A DNA stretch of 64,000 bases, taken from the NCBI RefSeq assembly GCF_001653235.2, contig NC_035794.1:3410001-3474000 (forward strand), in the 5' to 3' direction. Position 1 is the stretch's first letter, and each line of letters starts with the position of its first letter. Below, one piece after another: positions 12,095 through 23,511 of the stretch. The notes under the pieces are model-generated. The model saw only the letters and a program-made list of their open reading frames with translations. It was not told the origin of the DNA and did not search any database. The translations under genes and the position numbers were made by a program. Source of the stretch: Pochonia chlamydosporia 170. Lineage: Eukaryota; Ascomycota; Sordariomycetes; Hypocreales; Clavicipitaceae.

Positions 12095-13325
12095 GCTTGT
12101 CGCGGTATTGGTAACACGGTGGACGATTCATATTAATTGATGTGCCGATGCTCGAGAGCATCATGGGAGTTCAAGAGAAGGCATGATGAGATTACAGCCT
12201 CGCGCAGCCAATATATGCGACCACATGGAGTAGTGATAGTGAGGCTGATCTCACAGGCCTCCTTGACGACCCTGGCCAATTTCCACTTATGCATGTCTAC
12301 CCAATGCCGTTGTAGCTTGTCAGCTTCCCAGATCAAGTATCAGCCGTAAGCGGCCCCTGGTGGTGGGTGGCTGAGCCATGCAATAAATAATTGTCTCCAT
12401 CTTCTTCCTGGATACGGAGCAGGCTTGGACGGTAAGTGTCGGCCATTTAGCCTAGGAAAACGGAACGGCCCGTAGATGCAGAGAGGCAGGCTTAGATATA
12501 GCCGTTGACATAAATCCATCGCCTCACATTTAGGTCGTGATCCGTGAAGCTTTCCTTATTGCACCAACACCAAGAGCTGCTTCAAACCAAGAACTTCTTC
12601 AAGTTCGTCCTAAAGCCGTTATTCACTTTTGAAGGGCGGTGCACCAAATACTGCGCGTGCGCGGGCAAGTTTCTCCATGGAATCAAGACTTACCTTTACA
12701 AGTAGAGGTGCTCCCATGTTAGCGAGCCACTGTGGAAACGACAATGTTTCGGGTACTAGAATCACTTATTGTAGCAGCTCTATTTGTTTAAATGAGCGGC
12801 GGAAGTCTATCTGATTTTTTCTTTTGCTTTACTGATTGTGAGTCGCTAAACAAAAGTCAGAGCCTTGGGACGTCGTCTTGAGGCACACCCGCATTTGTAA
12901 ACAAATCATGATTAGATTTACGTGTATATCATGATGGTGTTGATTGACGCATACAATGCACCCTAATCGTCATAGTCATTTTAGTTGTTGTTTGCTAAAA
13001 TAGTTGCATATGTTGCTCTGTCTATGACAACAAGCGTATCGTTGCGACGACTTTGCTCTTCGCAAACCAAGTTACGGTACAGTGTCCTCGAAAAGCCTAC
13101 ACGCTACTTTTCAGAATGGTGGCTTGAAACCTGGAGAAGAGTTTGACGGAATCTATATTTTTCATGCGGCTTTAGTCATATGTATCTACTTCAAGGAGAA
13201 GACTCTAAGCGTACGTCTTTAACAATCTCCCATACCCGGCACTGTTGATCGACAACATCAACACCACAAACACACAAACAAATATAATATCTATGCTCTT
13301 CTCATCTAACCGCCTCCCCGGGCCA
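12095..13325. other. Intergenic: NACHT promoter side
   Basis: About 1.2 kb upstream of the NACHT gene and downstream of the AAA+ gene, both on the minus strand. A frame at 12336-12133 begins with TTG, is 67 aa long and has no recognisable family. The right copy of the 47-bp repeat is at 13145-13191. Otherwise nothing seen. Confidence 0.5.
13145..13191 (+). repeat. Direct repeat, right copy (flanks NACHT gene)
   Basis: Counterpart of 6867-6913. Relative to the left copy it carries several C-to-T and G-to-A changes, consistent with age or repeat-induced point mutation. It lies between the start of the NACHT gene and the 3' end of the AAA+ gene. Confidence 0.6.
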
Positions 13326-15389
13326 TCACAACGAATGCCCCGAAACCCTCAACACAGTAGCCAAATGCCCAAACCCCAACCTCTCCCCCCTATGAAACGC
13401 CAACAAACTCCCCGCCTTGACCATATTCTTAATCACCCTCCCATTCATATCCAACTTACTCAACCGCTTCACCTCCCCCTCCGTAACATCATGCCCCTCC
13501 TCGCCCCTGGACCTCTCCAAAAACGACCTCCAAACCTGCGCCCTCGCCTCCTCATCCAGCGGCGGATACTCCATCGTGATATGAATCCTCGAATGAAACG
13601 CCGGATCCATCTGCTTTATCCTATTCGTGGTCAAGAACAAAATCCCCTCATAGTACTCCAGCATTCTGAGGAAGATGGCCACGATCCTATTCCTCTCCAT
13701 GTTATCTGCCGTCCTCTCCTCGAGAAACACGTCGCACTCGTCGAGCAGCAGCACCGCATTCCAGTTGGACACCATTTTGAGAATCTTGCCCAGGCTGTTC
13801 TCCACGTCGTAGGCGTCGTTGCCGAGATCCCCTGCGCTCATGGAGTACATGGGCACGCGCATCTGTTCGGCGACAGATTCCGCCGTGAGGGTCTTGCCGA
13901 TGCCGGGCCCGCCGCAGAGAAGCATGATGATGCCTTTGCCCTTGCCGGATATGACGTCGTCGAAGGCGTTTTTGAAGCGTGCTTGGGATTCGGCGAAGGC
14001 GAGGATGAGTTCCTTCTTTTCGGGGGGCATGACGAGCGAGTTGAATGCGTTGGCGTCGAATTGTACGTCGGTTATGTTGTCGAGGAAGAATTCCATCCAG
14101 CGCTTGGTGCTGAGGGAGTAGCCTCTCACGATGGGGGATGTGTAAATAAGTTGGTCTTGTGTTAGGGGTGCTTGTGCCTGCGAGTCGGCGTTGGAGGACT
14201 CGTAGCTATTGCAGTTGGAACTGCCGTCGTCTGAGTCTGAGTCGTTGTTGTCTTCGCTGGGAGATAGGTTATCCAGCCAGAGGGTGTGGTCGGGGTTATT
14301 CTTCTCCCAATTTGCGCAGTCGACGACAACTCGGCCCTGGACCGTCTCGCGACACGTCTTGTCGGTATCTTGCTCGGGGTGGTAGAACGCCACTCCCTCA
14401 TACTGTCTGTAGCAGAACCCGGCGAGACTTTCGAACCTTCGCCCTCTCTCACGAAGCGTTTCCTTGATCGCCTCCGGGTTTGAGCAGTACTCAATGGGGT
14501 AGCAGGGCAGTGAGGAAAAGTTGGCAAAGCCAAGAAACGCAGGGATACGCAGGTTCAACGAGCTCCAGCCCATCTTTACGCCATCCCAGTCGATGATCTT
14601 GCATTCCAGGTTATATACCTGACCACACGGCGTTTGAGCAAAGTATCCACGCTTGAAGAGCGCAGCCACCGGTTTGCCCTCTTTGATGCCGAACACAGTA
14701 CAATCAGGCGGGAAAATAGTCCACAAGTGGTCGAATGTGACGCTCTTGTTCTTGAAGTAATCTTTTCGAAGGTCGATAATGTCACCTAGCTCCTCCTTCA
14801 TAATGGTGTACAGCAGGTCCAAATGCTCCTTGGCAGTTGGATCCTGATCCTCTGCATCTCGGGCAGCTTCGAATTGTTCCCACCGATGGAGAAAGCACTC
14901 AAATGGAGCCTTGAGCTTCAACCGAGACAAGTCGGTCGTAATTCCAGGATACCCGCGAAACACATTTCCCAGCGCGTTCTTCAGATGCGGTGACTGGATG
15001 ATGATGCTGTCGATTTCGAGATTCTTCGTCGAATCGGCATCCTTGGGTTTTTCTGGGGAATATTAGTCGCGGGGTGGTTTGCGTAGATAGTCATCCAACT
15101 TACGTTTGCGTACGATAATTGCAAACTTTTGCGTCTCCTCTCCTTCGGCGGCCTCTTCGAAATCAGCGGGCTTCTTGTCTGACCAAGATCGGTTTCCCCG
15201 TTCGTCGTATTTGGCGAATAGGGTCTTGCTGTCTGACACCATGCCCTTGAGATGGACCTCCTTCTTCTCATCTTCTGTCTTGTCGTTTGTGGAGGTGGAA
15301 TCGTCCATTGTTTCGGCTTCAGCAGATTCTGTCTGTGGTGTGATGATGACGGTGGACGACTCGTCGTCACTGTTGGATAGTTGCGCCAT
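13326..15389 (-). CDS. AAA+ ATPase with DUF7025-like N-terminal region
   Basis: Two exons, 15389-15104 and 15052-13326 (51-nt intron), 670 aa. The first ~90 residues are acidic and low in complexity (Asp/Glu/Ser/Thr). Residues ~100-420 correspond to the region usually annotated DUF7025 in fungal AAA proteins. The AAA+ core has Walker A GGPGIGKT (about 476-483), Walker B VLLLDECD (about 530), sensor-1 LTTN and a candidate arginine finger in HSRIHITMEYPP. Such proteins form a large, mostly uncharacterised fungal family distantly related to Bcs1/proteasomal ATPases; the substrate is unknown. No signal peptide or membrane segment is seen. The gene is divergent from the amidase gene with about 510 bp between their ATGs. 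Confidence 0.93.
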
Positions 15390-15898
15390 GGTGAAGTATG
15401 TGACTGTTCACAGTTCCGACAAGAAGCACAATGAAGTTGCCATGAAAAAAAGATAGAGGTCTGTCAGTCTTCCTACTTTATACCCATCGATGTCGAACAG
15501 TCATCGCCTCCAATTCTGCCTCCGCATCTGCCTAGACATGCCCGCTTGCTCACGCCGAATCCTCCACACTCTCAACCAATCAGTTTACATGGAACCTAAA
15601 ATCTACGGCATCAGCCCGAAACAGATTGATTATTGAGGCCGCCCAACCATGCACAAGTCAGCATCTCACTGCCATCTGGAGATCAAATGCCGTTGTTTGG
15701 CTGTTTTCTATCCACATGCACAGCCTTGAGGCATCAGCCCCGCTGATTGACGAGAACAACCCTGTCAATATTGATCTTGCCGTCTGCTGCCTAGACCTCA
15801 TCATCCATTTAGATTCATCTTCACATTATCAACATATTGAGAACTTATCCTCATGTCAATTATCACTTACTGCCTAACACAAACAATGTAATCTCATC
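15390..15898. promoter_or_regulatory. Shared divergent promoter region (AAA+ / NAAA-like)
   Basis: The 509 bp between two divergent ATGs must hold both promoters. On the minus strand GGTATAAAG at 15484-15476 is a plausible TATA box about 90 bp from the AAA+ start. No clear TATA was found for the plus-strand gene. Co-regulation is possible but not shown. Confidence 0.4.
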
Positions 15899-17087
15899 AT
15901 GGACGAAGCCACCATCCCGACATACCGCATAGACCTCTCCCTCCCACCACAACAACGCTACAAAACCATCTCATCAGACTTCGCCCCCCAAATGAGGCAA
16001 ATCACACCCCTGTTCGACAAAGTCATCGCCTCGTTCATCCAATCCATCCTGCTCCAACGCCTCATCAAGTTCCTGGCCCGACTCCTCCTTCGTCGGGTAC
16101 ACTCCTCTGAGGAAACGCAGGAACTAAAGGGAATAGCTAGGGCCAGCGGCGTAGAGCTCTATATCCTCGTGGCGTTTAATGTCCTGCTAGACAGCCTGCT
16201 AGGATGCACGAGTGGCGGCGTGTTGACGAAGCCGAATGGTAAATATGCCCGCGAAAGGATGATGCATTTTCGTACCCTGGACTGGGGCATGGATGAGCTG
16301 AGAAAAGTCCTTGTTGTGCTGGAATTTGTGAGGAGTGAGTCTGATGAGCCGGAGAGGGTTCTCTGCAGGACCGTGACGTATGCTGGGTTTGTGGGAGTCT
16401 TGACGGGTGTCAAGTAAGTTGTCTTGTTGACGTTGAGTAGTCTCTCTTACATCTGATAGACAGGACCTATCTCTATCACTCAACTTTCGACCCAATCACA
16501 CGTCATCTACCCTTCTCCTGCGGCTACATCAACTCCTTGTGCTGCTGGCTATTCGCCCATCGATATCATCCGTCCTTCGAAAGCACCTCTTTGATCCAGC
16601 GACAAACATCTCAAACCTTACCAATTCTCTAACAAGCAGCACTACCACCGCGCCGGCTTACATTATCGTCTGCTCTGGCAAAGACACTACTGTAGTGCAA
16701 ACGGATCTATGCGGTGGCGTATCCGACTCTGCAGTAGACTACATCTCCCACACTAATCACGATCTGGCTTCTTCCAGAGCCACCCAGAGGGCTAGCAATG
16801 TTATCCTAGGCATGGAGGGCTTAGTCGAAGAGAGTGAGGAGCGAAAAGGCTGTATAGATAGTAAGTGGGAGAAGTTGAGGAAGAGACAAGAGGCGCAGAT
16901 GTACAAGGCGGGGAGAAGGGACACTGTGGCGGTGAGTGAGAGGACTTTACGAGGCTGGGTGATGGAATATCCGATCATGAATGAGTGTTCCCATTTCGGG
17001 TGCATTCTCGATCCGGGCACCGGGAGCATTCGGTGGCTGCAGAGAGGGATACAAGAGGATGAGTCCGAAAACAATGACGAACAATGA
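15899..17087 (+). CDS. NAAA/acid ceramidase-like cysteine amidase
   Basis: Two exons, 15899-16413 and 16460-17087 (46-nt intron), 380 aa. The N-terminal part (IDLSLPPQQRYKTI) fits the NAAA-beta pro-region. The invariant nucleophile is in LLGCTSGG (Cys103), where autocleavage would free the catalytic beta chain, and MMHFRTLDWGMD and LSLSLNFRP further downstream are family landmarks (Ntn hydrolases, choloylglycine-hydrolase-like). Activity expected: hydrolysis of N-acyl amides such as ceramides or N-acylethanolamines. No clear signal peptide is present, unlike the lysosomal animal enzymes. The acceptor at 16459 was chosen because it alone keeps the family motif in frame. It converges on the PAF-AH-like gene, 206 bp apart. 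Confidence 0.92.
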
Positions 17088-17293
17088 CGATTTGGATCAC
17101 GGGTAAAGAATATCATCTCAGTAGTATCGGTACATCTTGGCGGAACTCATAGGCTCAAGAGGCACAAAAGGTAAAATATAATTGTTCCTTAACAAGTATC
17201 CTATTCTCATATCTAACGCCAAGCCATGCAATGCTATGTGGTACATAAATCCGGGTATCAACAAACAAATTTCGTAAATCTCCCCATCGTTCG

Positions 17294-19049
17294 TCATGCT
17301 GCAGCGGCGCTCAGAGTTTGCGCCACCGGCTTGATAGCTGCATTCTCACTTGGTTCCAGCTCGTTTTGCATCTGCTCTTCGCCCTCCTCCACCTGCTCTT
17401 CTACTGTTTTGCCGAAATTCTTGCCAACAAAGTCACCCAAGCCAATCATGTCGATCCATTTCCAGTGGCCGACTGACTCGGTACCACTCCTATCAAAAAT
17501 GGCTCTGTCATCCTCGATTCCTTCCGTGGTCGATGGAGGTTCGCCCTGCTTCGTGCTGCTCAGCTTGTCTACATGAGCCCCGTCGACAAGATCACCAGCG
17601 TAGGTGCGAGACACTGGAATGCCGTTGGCACGGAATAATTGTAGCTGGGCTCGCAGATTCAAACGCAAGGCGCGCTCCGGTTGTTCAGCGTCAAAAATCT
17701 TCTTGGTCAACCAAGGGAAGAGAATCCCAAAGTCGGATTGGCTCAAGTGGGCCGAGTTGACAACATAGAAAAAGTTGGGTTCTGGCAGCTTGATGCCGCT
17801 AGGTCGCTCGAAGAGCTGTGGCGTAACCGTCTTGGAAGTCGGGTCTGGAGATAGAAGCTTGGCCTTGACATGGAGATGCTCAGTCCAGTTGTGGAAGGTT
17901 TCAGATTCAACAGCTAGAAGCGCCGTTCCTCCTGGTGCCGATGGAACATCTGCGTACACCGGTAATGGAAGGTTATGGAGAGGCTTCGAGTTTGGCCCAA
18001 GCAAAGGTAGGCACCACATATCGAGAAGCATCGTGACGTTCTTTTCCGTAATCTGCTTCCGGATGTTGCTATCCTTGGCAGGTGTGAATAGCGGCTTCTT
18101 CATATTCGCAATCTTGGGGTCGTCGGCATAATAGTTGCACTTGAGGAACTGATGAACGGTTGCGGCACCAAAGCTATGCCCGCCAAAGATGATGTGACCT
18201 GGTTCGTGGACATCAAGGCGACCGACAAACTGCTTTAGCGTTGGAGTCGTCAAGTTCATGTTAGTGAATTTCCTGTCTTGGTCAATCGCCAGTATAGCGT
18301 CGTGGATAAGCCCAAGCTCCCAGAGTCGTATTCTCAACTGGTCCTCTCGGGCCTCGTAGACTTCCGGGGTGACTTCGTGTGCGATGCGGTTATACGGGAC
18401 GACGCGACGAGCTTGAGACGAAAAGAAGCGACTGGCTTGGTCGGCGAGTCGAATAAATGACACCACAGCACTGCCATCGCGATGTTCTGGGCAAAACACC
18501 ACCACGCCGTGTGATGCGAGTGATCCAGCTATGTAGGAATACGAGTTTCGGCCACCTCCAAGCCCGTGCGAGAAGATCATGGTCGGCCATCGTTTCGATT
18601 CGGGTTCGGCAGCTTCGGCATTTTTATGTGCTGGAATCGTTGTGTAGTGAAGGTGACGAGGCAAGAACCTGCAGGGTTGTCAGCGAATGGCGTCATCTTT
18701 TACTTTTGCTTAGTATTCACACGTACGAGAGAATGTCTGCCATGGTAGGGCCAATGCCGACAAACTTGGTGTAGGCGGAAACATGGTGTCTCTGCGGGTT
18801 CGGCAACCAGGTAATGCGTTTCTCGTTAGATTCGGAGACGGCAGGATAAAACACTCGAAATTGAACCGTTGGAATATCGGAGGCGTTGGCCGGCGCAGGA
18901 CTCGGAGAGCAGAGGTCCTTGACGGGGATTTCGACGTCGACGGTGCCAACCTTGTATGGTCCGGTGTACTCTGGGAATGCCGGAACTGGGCTCAGTCGTG
19001 CCAGGTATGACGCCAGTTTGGATGCCGCCGTGGCATCCGCAGCAGACAT
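17294..19049 (-). CDS. Platelet-activating-factor acetylhydrolase-like lipase
   Basis: Two exons, 19049-18727 and 18668-17294 (58-nt intron), 565 aa. Alpha/beta hydrolase of the PAF-AH II type: FSHGLGGGRNSYSY oxyanion strand, then FGGHSFGAATV with nucleophile Ser273; a His in FYVVNSAHLSQSDF is a candidate triad residue. The family removes short or oxidised acyl chains from phospholipids. No signal peptide is evident, which suggests a cytosolic enzyme. The C-terminal ~40 residues are Glu/Gln-rich. It sits tail to tail with the amidase gene, so two lipid-directed hydrolases are adjacent. The upstream region (19.05-20.0 kb) contains a long TTG-started frame that I regard as chance. Confidence 0.93.
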
Positions 19050-20865
19050 TGTGCACCGTTTTTGATGGGGTTGTCTTTTTGGGCGGATGTTACTTGCGAT
19101 TCAATTCATGAGGTAAGTTGCAGTCGTTCGGTCTGGTGCGGGTGGCGCCGTGCGATGTAGAAGTTGGGAGAGTTGGAATTGAGTCTGGTTGGTACCGATG
19201 GAGATGGTAAGAAATCAATTTGGCAGCTCGAAATAATGGGAAGAAGAAAACAAAAGAGCGTCTGGTTGTTTTGTTGACACAGGATGGAATGGAAAGCGAA
19301 ACAGGGGAGGAAAGAAGACTCCGACCGAGGCGGGTGGATGGATGGATGGTTTTGTATCAAACATGAAGGACTGTATGGACTGTCTGGACTGTCTGGGTGA
19401 ATTAGTTCAAGCCGCCAAGATCCGTCGTCCTTGTACTGGTACATGGACTGTGCAATATTGACGACACGACTGGACGCAACCAAGAACAGGCCCGCAAGCT
19501 CAGCCATGAAATTGCCCTGATCTGGCACGGCAGGGGCGACGGATATGGGCAACCCTGATTGGCAGTGGGCGACCGAACATTCATGTTGAAAGTACCGGCA
19601 AGGCATCTGCGCTATTATTTCTGAGGCAGGTGACGCAATGAGCAACTGCGGCCCTTGGGCCACTGGCACTTTCCCAGCTTTGGGCGACCAAGCCCCAGTG
19701 CCTGTGATCAGCGTCATCTCATTGGGCCACAACCAGATGTTGAACTTGCACTGAACTTCCAATATTCTACGCAACACAATCGTGGCAATGCCCTTGTCGA
19801 TCCGCACCAAACCAGGTGGACGGTGCTTCTTTTCTTTGATGGCAGACCTACCTAGTACTTGACCGTCTGGTACCTTGCTTTGCGCTTTGCCATTATTTTG
19901 CGGCCATTTCTCGACGTCCAGGAGTGGCACGCGCCCTGCGAACTGGCCTTGAACGCGTCCCAAATCCCTCAGTGCAGACCCCAGACACCAGAGAGCAAGG
20001 GACAAAAACGATCACGCCGCAGCAACATCCTACAACCGTTGGTCATTGAAGCCGTGACACCAGCCGGGGCTACGGAGTACGACTGCCCGGAGTTTTCAGT
20101 GGGCGGAAGATACCAAGTCTCCGAATGTACTGCTACGTATGCAGCTTGTGGCCAAAAAGAGGGAGTTTGTCACGCGAGCATCCGTTGTATGACTGGCAAA
20201 TTTGGTCCAAGAATCCAAATGCAACCACTCACAACGCAACGTTATGAAATCCTCAAACGACCATAAAGTTTGGCTACTCGAGAACTAAGCCCATTCCGCG
20301 ACCGAGGCTTAGAGCTGCCGAGGAACCAGGGCAGTTTTCCCAATCTGGGCGAAGTACTTGACCGGAGACGCCGGGCTTTTGTGGAGAGTGCCGTGTTGTG
20401 GATCAAGATCTCAAGATGACATGGAAGAAGAATATTCTGGGCAAGTGATGTCCTACCAACCGGACAGCTCAGGGCAGCTCTGGGCAAATCTGGACCGAAA
20501 AGGCTCTTGATGCTTGGCAATTCGAGGGTAGTCGCGTGCTCACGGGCAATATTTCCATCGCGGGGTGTATCTCTTTCACGGCAGGCAATATCTCAACAGC
20601 AACCATAGTCGAATCCGCCTAGCTCAGCGCAAAAGTCCGTTCGCCACTTTTATTTTGTTTAGTGGAGTGTCAAATTATTACTGACATACTATCAGCCCTA
20701 CAGCTGTGCTGTTCCTACACTAGACAGAATCCGACTCATGGGGTGGCTTAATGGTGTGGAATTCCAGGAACATCATCACTTTGACGGAACCATTCACCTT
20801 GCAGTACTCCGTATACCCAATATAATTACTACGGCACTGATGCGTTGACGGACCAGATGGGAATG
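19050..20865. other. Intergenic: PAF-AH promoter and HET 3' flank
   Basis: The segment carries the promoter and leader of the PAF-AH-like gene (pyrimidine-rich on its coding strand near 19150-19330, with a GGAT tandem around 19333-19348) and the 3' flank of the HET gene. No gene with family support was found. Confidence 0.5.
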
Positions 20866-23511
20866 CTAGCTAACCCAGATCCCCTGCCGTTTCCTGGCCT
20901 GCTCACAATAAAACGTTTGCGTTACATGGCTCCATGGCGCACAATGAGAGCGTCTCTGCTCCTCCGACATGCCCGTAACCTCGTCCAGCAACCTCATCTT
21001 GAGGTCCTTGTTGGGGTACGCCCCTACCTGCGCGCCGAGTTCAGCTCTTTCATCCCACATTTTACCTCTCGGGGCACCGGGTGGCAACTCATGGTGGATC
21101 CCTGGCCTTCTAGAACGCCATCGTGAAGCTTCTGGGACCAGCGAGATGGTACCTATTCGTTCAGCCACACCCTTGTTACAGTTAACCACTAAGATACGCG
21201 GGACGTCCATTGTCGGAAGAATTATGCCAGTCCACGTCTCCGTAACAAGCCTCTCCGCAAGGTCAATCTTTCCCATGACGGTACTCGAATCCAGCGTCAA
21301 ATCCAGGCGGATGTAAGCCTTACCAGGCTGTCCACGATCGACCGGGAAGGCCCAAAAGAAGTCGCCGTCAAGGCCTGGCCTCGAGTAGCCCTCTGTTTCT
21401 TCGAATGGCACAAAGTACGGCTCATGCTGGTCGTTGTCCCGAAGTATGGCAGGCTTGTTCCCTCGATGGCCCCACGGTACACCCGAATCCTCGATCCTGA
21501 GATCCACAGTCCATGCCTCGATGTGAATGTACGGCGTTAGACGGAATGAGTATGCCGCATGGAAGGCAGCAAATTCCGAGACCTCGTTAGGGAAAGGAAT
21601 CACTGTGCCATCTAGCTTTTGCGCCCAGACATAGAAATGGCGAGATTGGTAAGAACCTGTCAAAGACTTCTCTTGATCCATGGCAGCAGTCCCCGTATTT
21701 ATGGCTGGAGAGTATATGGCTGTGAAATGCCAACCTGTCCATGACCAGCTCGGGAAGCCCTCACGCCTTTTTGTCGGCAACCGTGTTCCCCAGCTCAAGC
21801 CATTTATGAGGGCAGTCAAGGCATTAGACCTCTCTGAAACCTTTTGGCTTGTGAGCAGCGGCACGCCCTGGAGATGATAAAGCGGCTTGGGCATCTTTGA
21901 AAAGTGTTCGAGAACTCCCAGAAAAGCGTTTAGCTTGTCGCTCTCAAAAGTGAGTTTCCTATGGCTGTACTGCGCGATGCACTGCACCATATTGTTGACT
22001 GACAAGTCGTCATTCATGTGTGGGAAGGTCGGATTTTGCACAAAGCGGCGATGGCGAATTGACGGCTCTTCATCGCTGTGTTCCGAACACCACATACTAT
22101 TGCACTCAAAGTAGACACCGATATCCGTGAAAAAGGCACGCCTTCGAGAGAAGATGGCCTCCTGGAACGTCCAAGCCCTCTTAATCCAATCCGATTGCGT
22201 AATGAGCCGAGAATAATGTGCTCTTGTCAACGACACTTTAGTCAACACGATGCCTTTCGAAGTAACACGCGGCGCCATCTTCTTGCGGCTGCGTGATCCC
22301 ACGCCAGGTAGACCATACGAGGCATCGGGGCCTGCCGCCGCATAAATGGTAAAGTGTGATAACTTGTACACTCTGTCCATTGCGCTCAGCTGTATCCTCT
22401 TGATCTCTTCATCATCCTGCACAATGCAGTATTTGTCCACCCACAGATACTGTAGTCCTGCTTGCAAGGTCACTGTCAATGCATCCTCAACTACCACGGG
22501 CAGGCTCCCGGGTTTGAGACGCCCCATCTCGTCAATCACTTGTTCTGGATGTTTCTGCATGCCCCAAGTATATGACAGTGCAGCATACCGCTGCCCCGGG
22601 GGAAGTGGGATTATTCGCCGGGTCTCACAGTCGATGACTTGAAACCTTGGAACATCCTCCGGCCGCCCATAAGGGTAGGGTGCCACGTTGTGATCACAAT
22701 CCGTGTGATTGCCATGACAGTACTGGAGCCAGTCATGAATCAGAGTGTTGCTCATCCTATCGGCGTCCACAATTCGACCATTAACTGCCAGTCGTGCCGC
22801 TGAACGTTCATCGCGTATATTGCAGATAAAATCTGGATTAGCCTCGCGAATAACATCCCAAACACGACCCGCGGCGACGTCCTTCTCCAGAAACACCCCA
22901 ACAACCGTATTGTTCACAATTTCCGGGTCCTGAATCGGCGTTTTCACAAACTTGTTGAACAAACTAAGGGCCGGAATAGCGTACAAACAATAGCCAAGGT
23001 CTTTGCTCACAGAAGGCAAGTATTCCGGATTATGAGGATGAGGAGTCCTCACCCACGCGAAGAGTCGACATAATGGGCATTTTGAGGTATCCCAACTGCC
23101 AGCATTTCGTCCAAGATGTGCTACAATCGTACCGTCTTCCGGAATTGATTGCTCAATAAGGATTTTACCAAAATCTATGCGTGCGCATTTACCGCAGATG
23201 GTTTCTGTAGTCAGTGTCGCAGTCTTCTCCCTGTAGGCATTGGTCTTGTCCCATGCTCCGCCCTCAAGGCCTGATCTAGCCATCCAGCCCGTAGTGGTGG
23301 ACTCAAAAACGTGGTCGTCGATAAGTTTCTTGGTGACAGTGGTGACATCGTCGAGACTGTGCTCCTGGAGTAGCTGCACTATGAGATCTTCATCGTTGTG
23401 TTTTTGAATGAGGCTGCGAATGGCTTTTGGCCTGCTTATGGTTGAGTTTTTGAAGATGTCTTGGAGAGCTTGGTAGACAGCCTTTCTGTCTGGGAGAGAC
23501 GGCTCAGACAT
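20866..23511 (-). CDS. HET-domain protein (heterokaryon incompatibility type)
   Basis: Single exon, 881 aa from the ATG at 23511; the frame extends 18 codons further but SEPSLPDRK is the natural start. An N-terminal region with two CxxC pairs (CGKC about 106 and CPLC about 145) precedes the HET domain, which begins with YAALSYTWG (about 307-315), continues with LQYLWVDKYCIVQDD and ends with IKRAWTFQEAIFSRRR. These are the three conserved HET blocks; Ile-Val replaces the more common Ile-Asp after Cys. Overexpressed or triggered HET domains cause growth arrest or cell death in fungi. The C-terminal ~350 residues are unassigned, with LPTKRREGFPSWSWTGWH being a known HET-protein landmark. Divergent from the oxidoreductase gene. 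Confidence 0.95.
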   Translation of the reverse strand: MSEPSLPDRKAVYQALQDIFKNSTISRPKAIRSLIQKHNDEDLIVQLLQEHSLDDVTTVTKKLIDDHVFESTTTGWMARSGLEGGAWDKTNAYREKTATLTTETICGKCARIDFGKILIEQSIPEDGTIVAHLGRNAGSWDTSKCPLCRLFAWVRTPHPHNPEYLPSVSKDLGYCLYAIPALSLFNKFVKTPIQDPEIVNNTVVGVFLEKDVAAGRVWDVIREANPDFICNIRDERSAARLAVNGRIVDADRMSNTLIHDWLQYCHGNHTDCDHNVAPYPYGRPEDVPRFQVIDCETRRIIPLPPGQRYAALSYTWGMQKHPEQVIDEMGRLKPGSLPVVVEDALTVTLQAGLQYLWVDKYCIVQDDEEIKRIQLSAMDRVYKLSHFTIYAAAGPDASYGLPGVGSRSRKKMAPRVTSKGIVLTKVSLTRAHYSRLITQSDWIKRAWTFQEAIFSRRRAFFTDIGVYFECNSMWCSEHSDEEPSIRHRRFVQNPTFPHMNDDLSVNNMVQCIAQYSHRKLTFESDKLNAFLGVLEHFSKMPKPLYHLQGVPLLTSQKVSERSNALTALINGLSWGTRLPTKRREGFPSWSWTGWHFTAIYSPAINTGTAAMDQEKSLTGSYQSRHFYVWAQKLDGTVIPFPNEVSEFAAFHAAYSFRLTPYIHIEAWTVDLRIEDSGVPWGHRGNKPAILRDNDQHEPYFVPFEETEGYSRPGLDGDFFWAFPVDRGQPGKAYIRLDLTLDSSTVMGKIDLAERLVTETWTGIILPTMDVPRILVVNCNKGVAERIGTISLVPEASRWRSRRPGIHHELPPGAPRGKMWDERAELGAQVGAYPNKDLKMRLLDEVTGMSEEQRRSHCAPWSHVTQTFYCEQARKRQGIWVS

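Noticed and set aside
13245..14165. 306-codon plus-strand frame
   Set aside because: It lies antisense to the AAA+ core, whose Walker motifs are clear; the plus frame is low-complexity Pro/Gln/Arg and is a shadow.
19106..20005. 299-codon minus-strand frame upstream of the PAF-AH-like gene
   Set aside because: It starts with TTG, the first ATG is only about a third of the way in, it has no domain, and its end overlaps the expected leader of the PAF-AH-like gene. Taken as chance.
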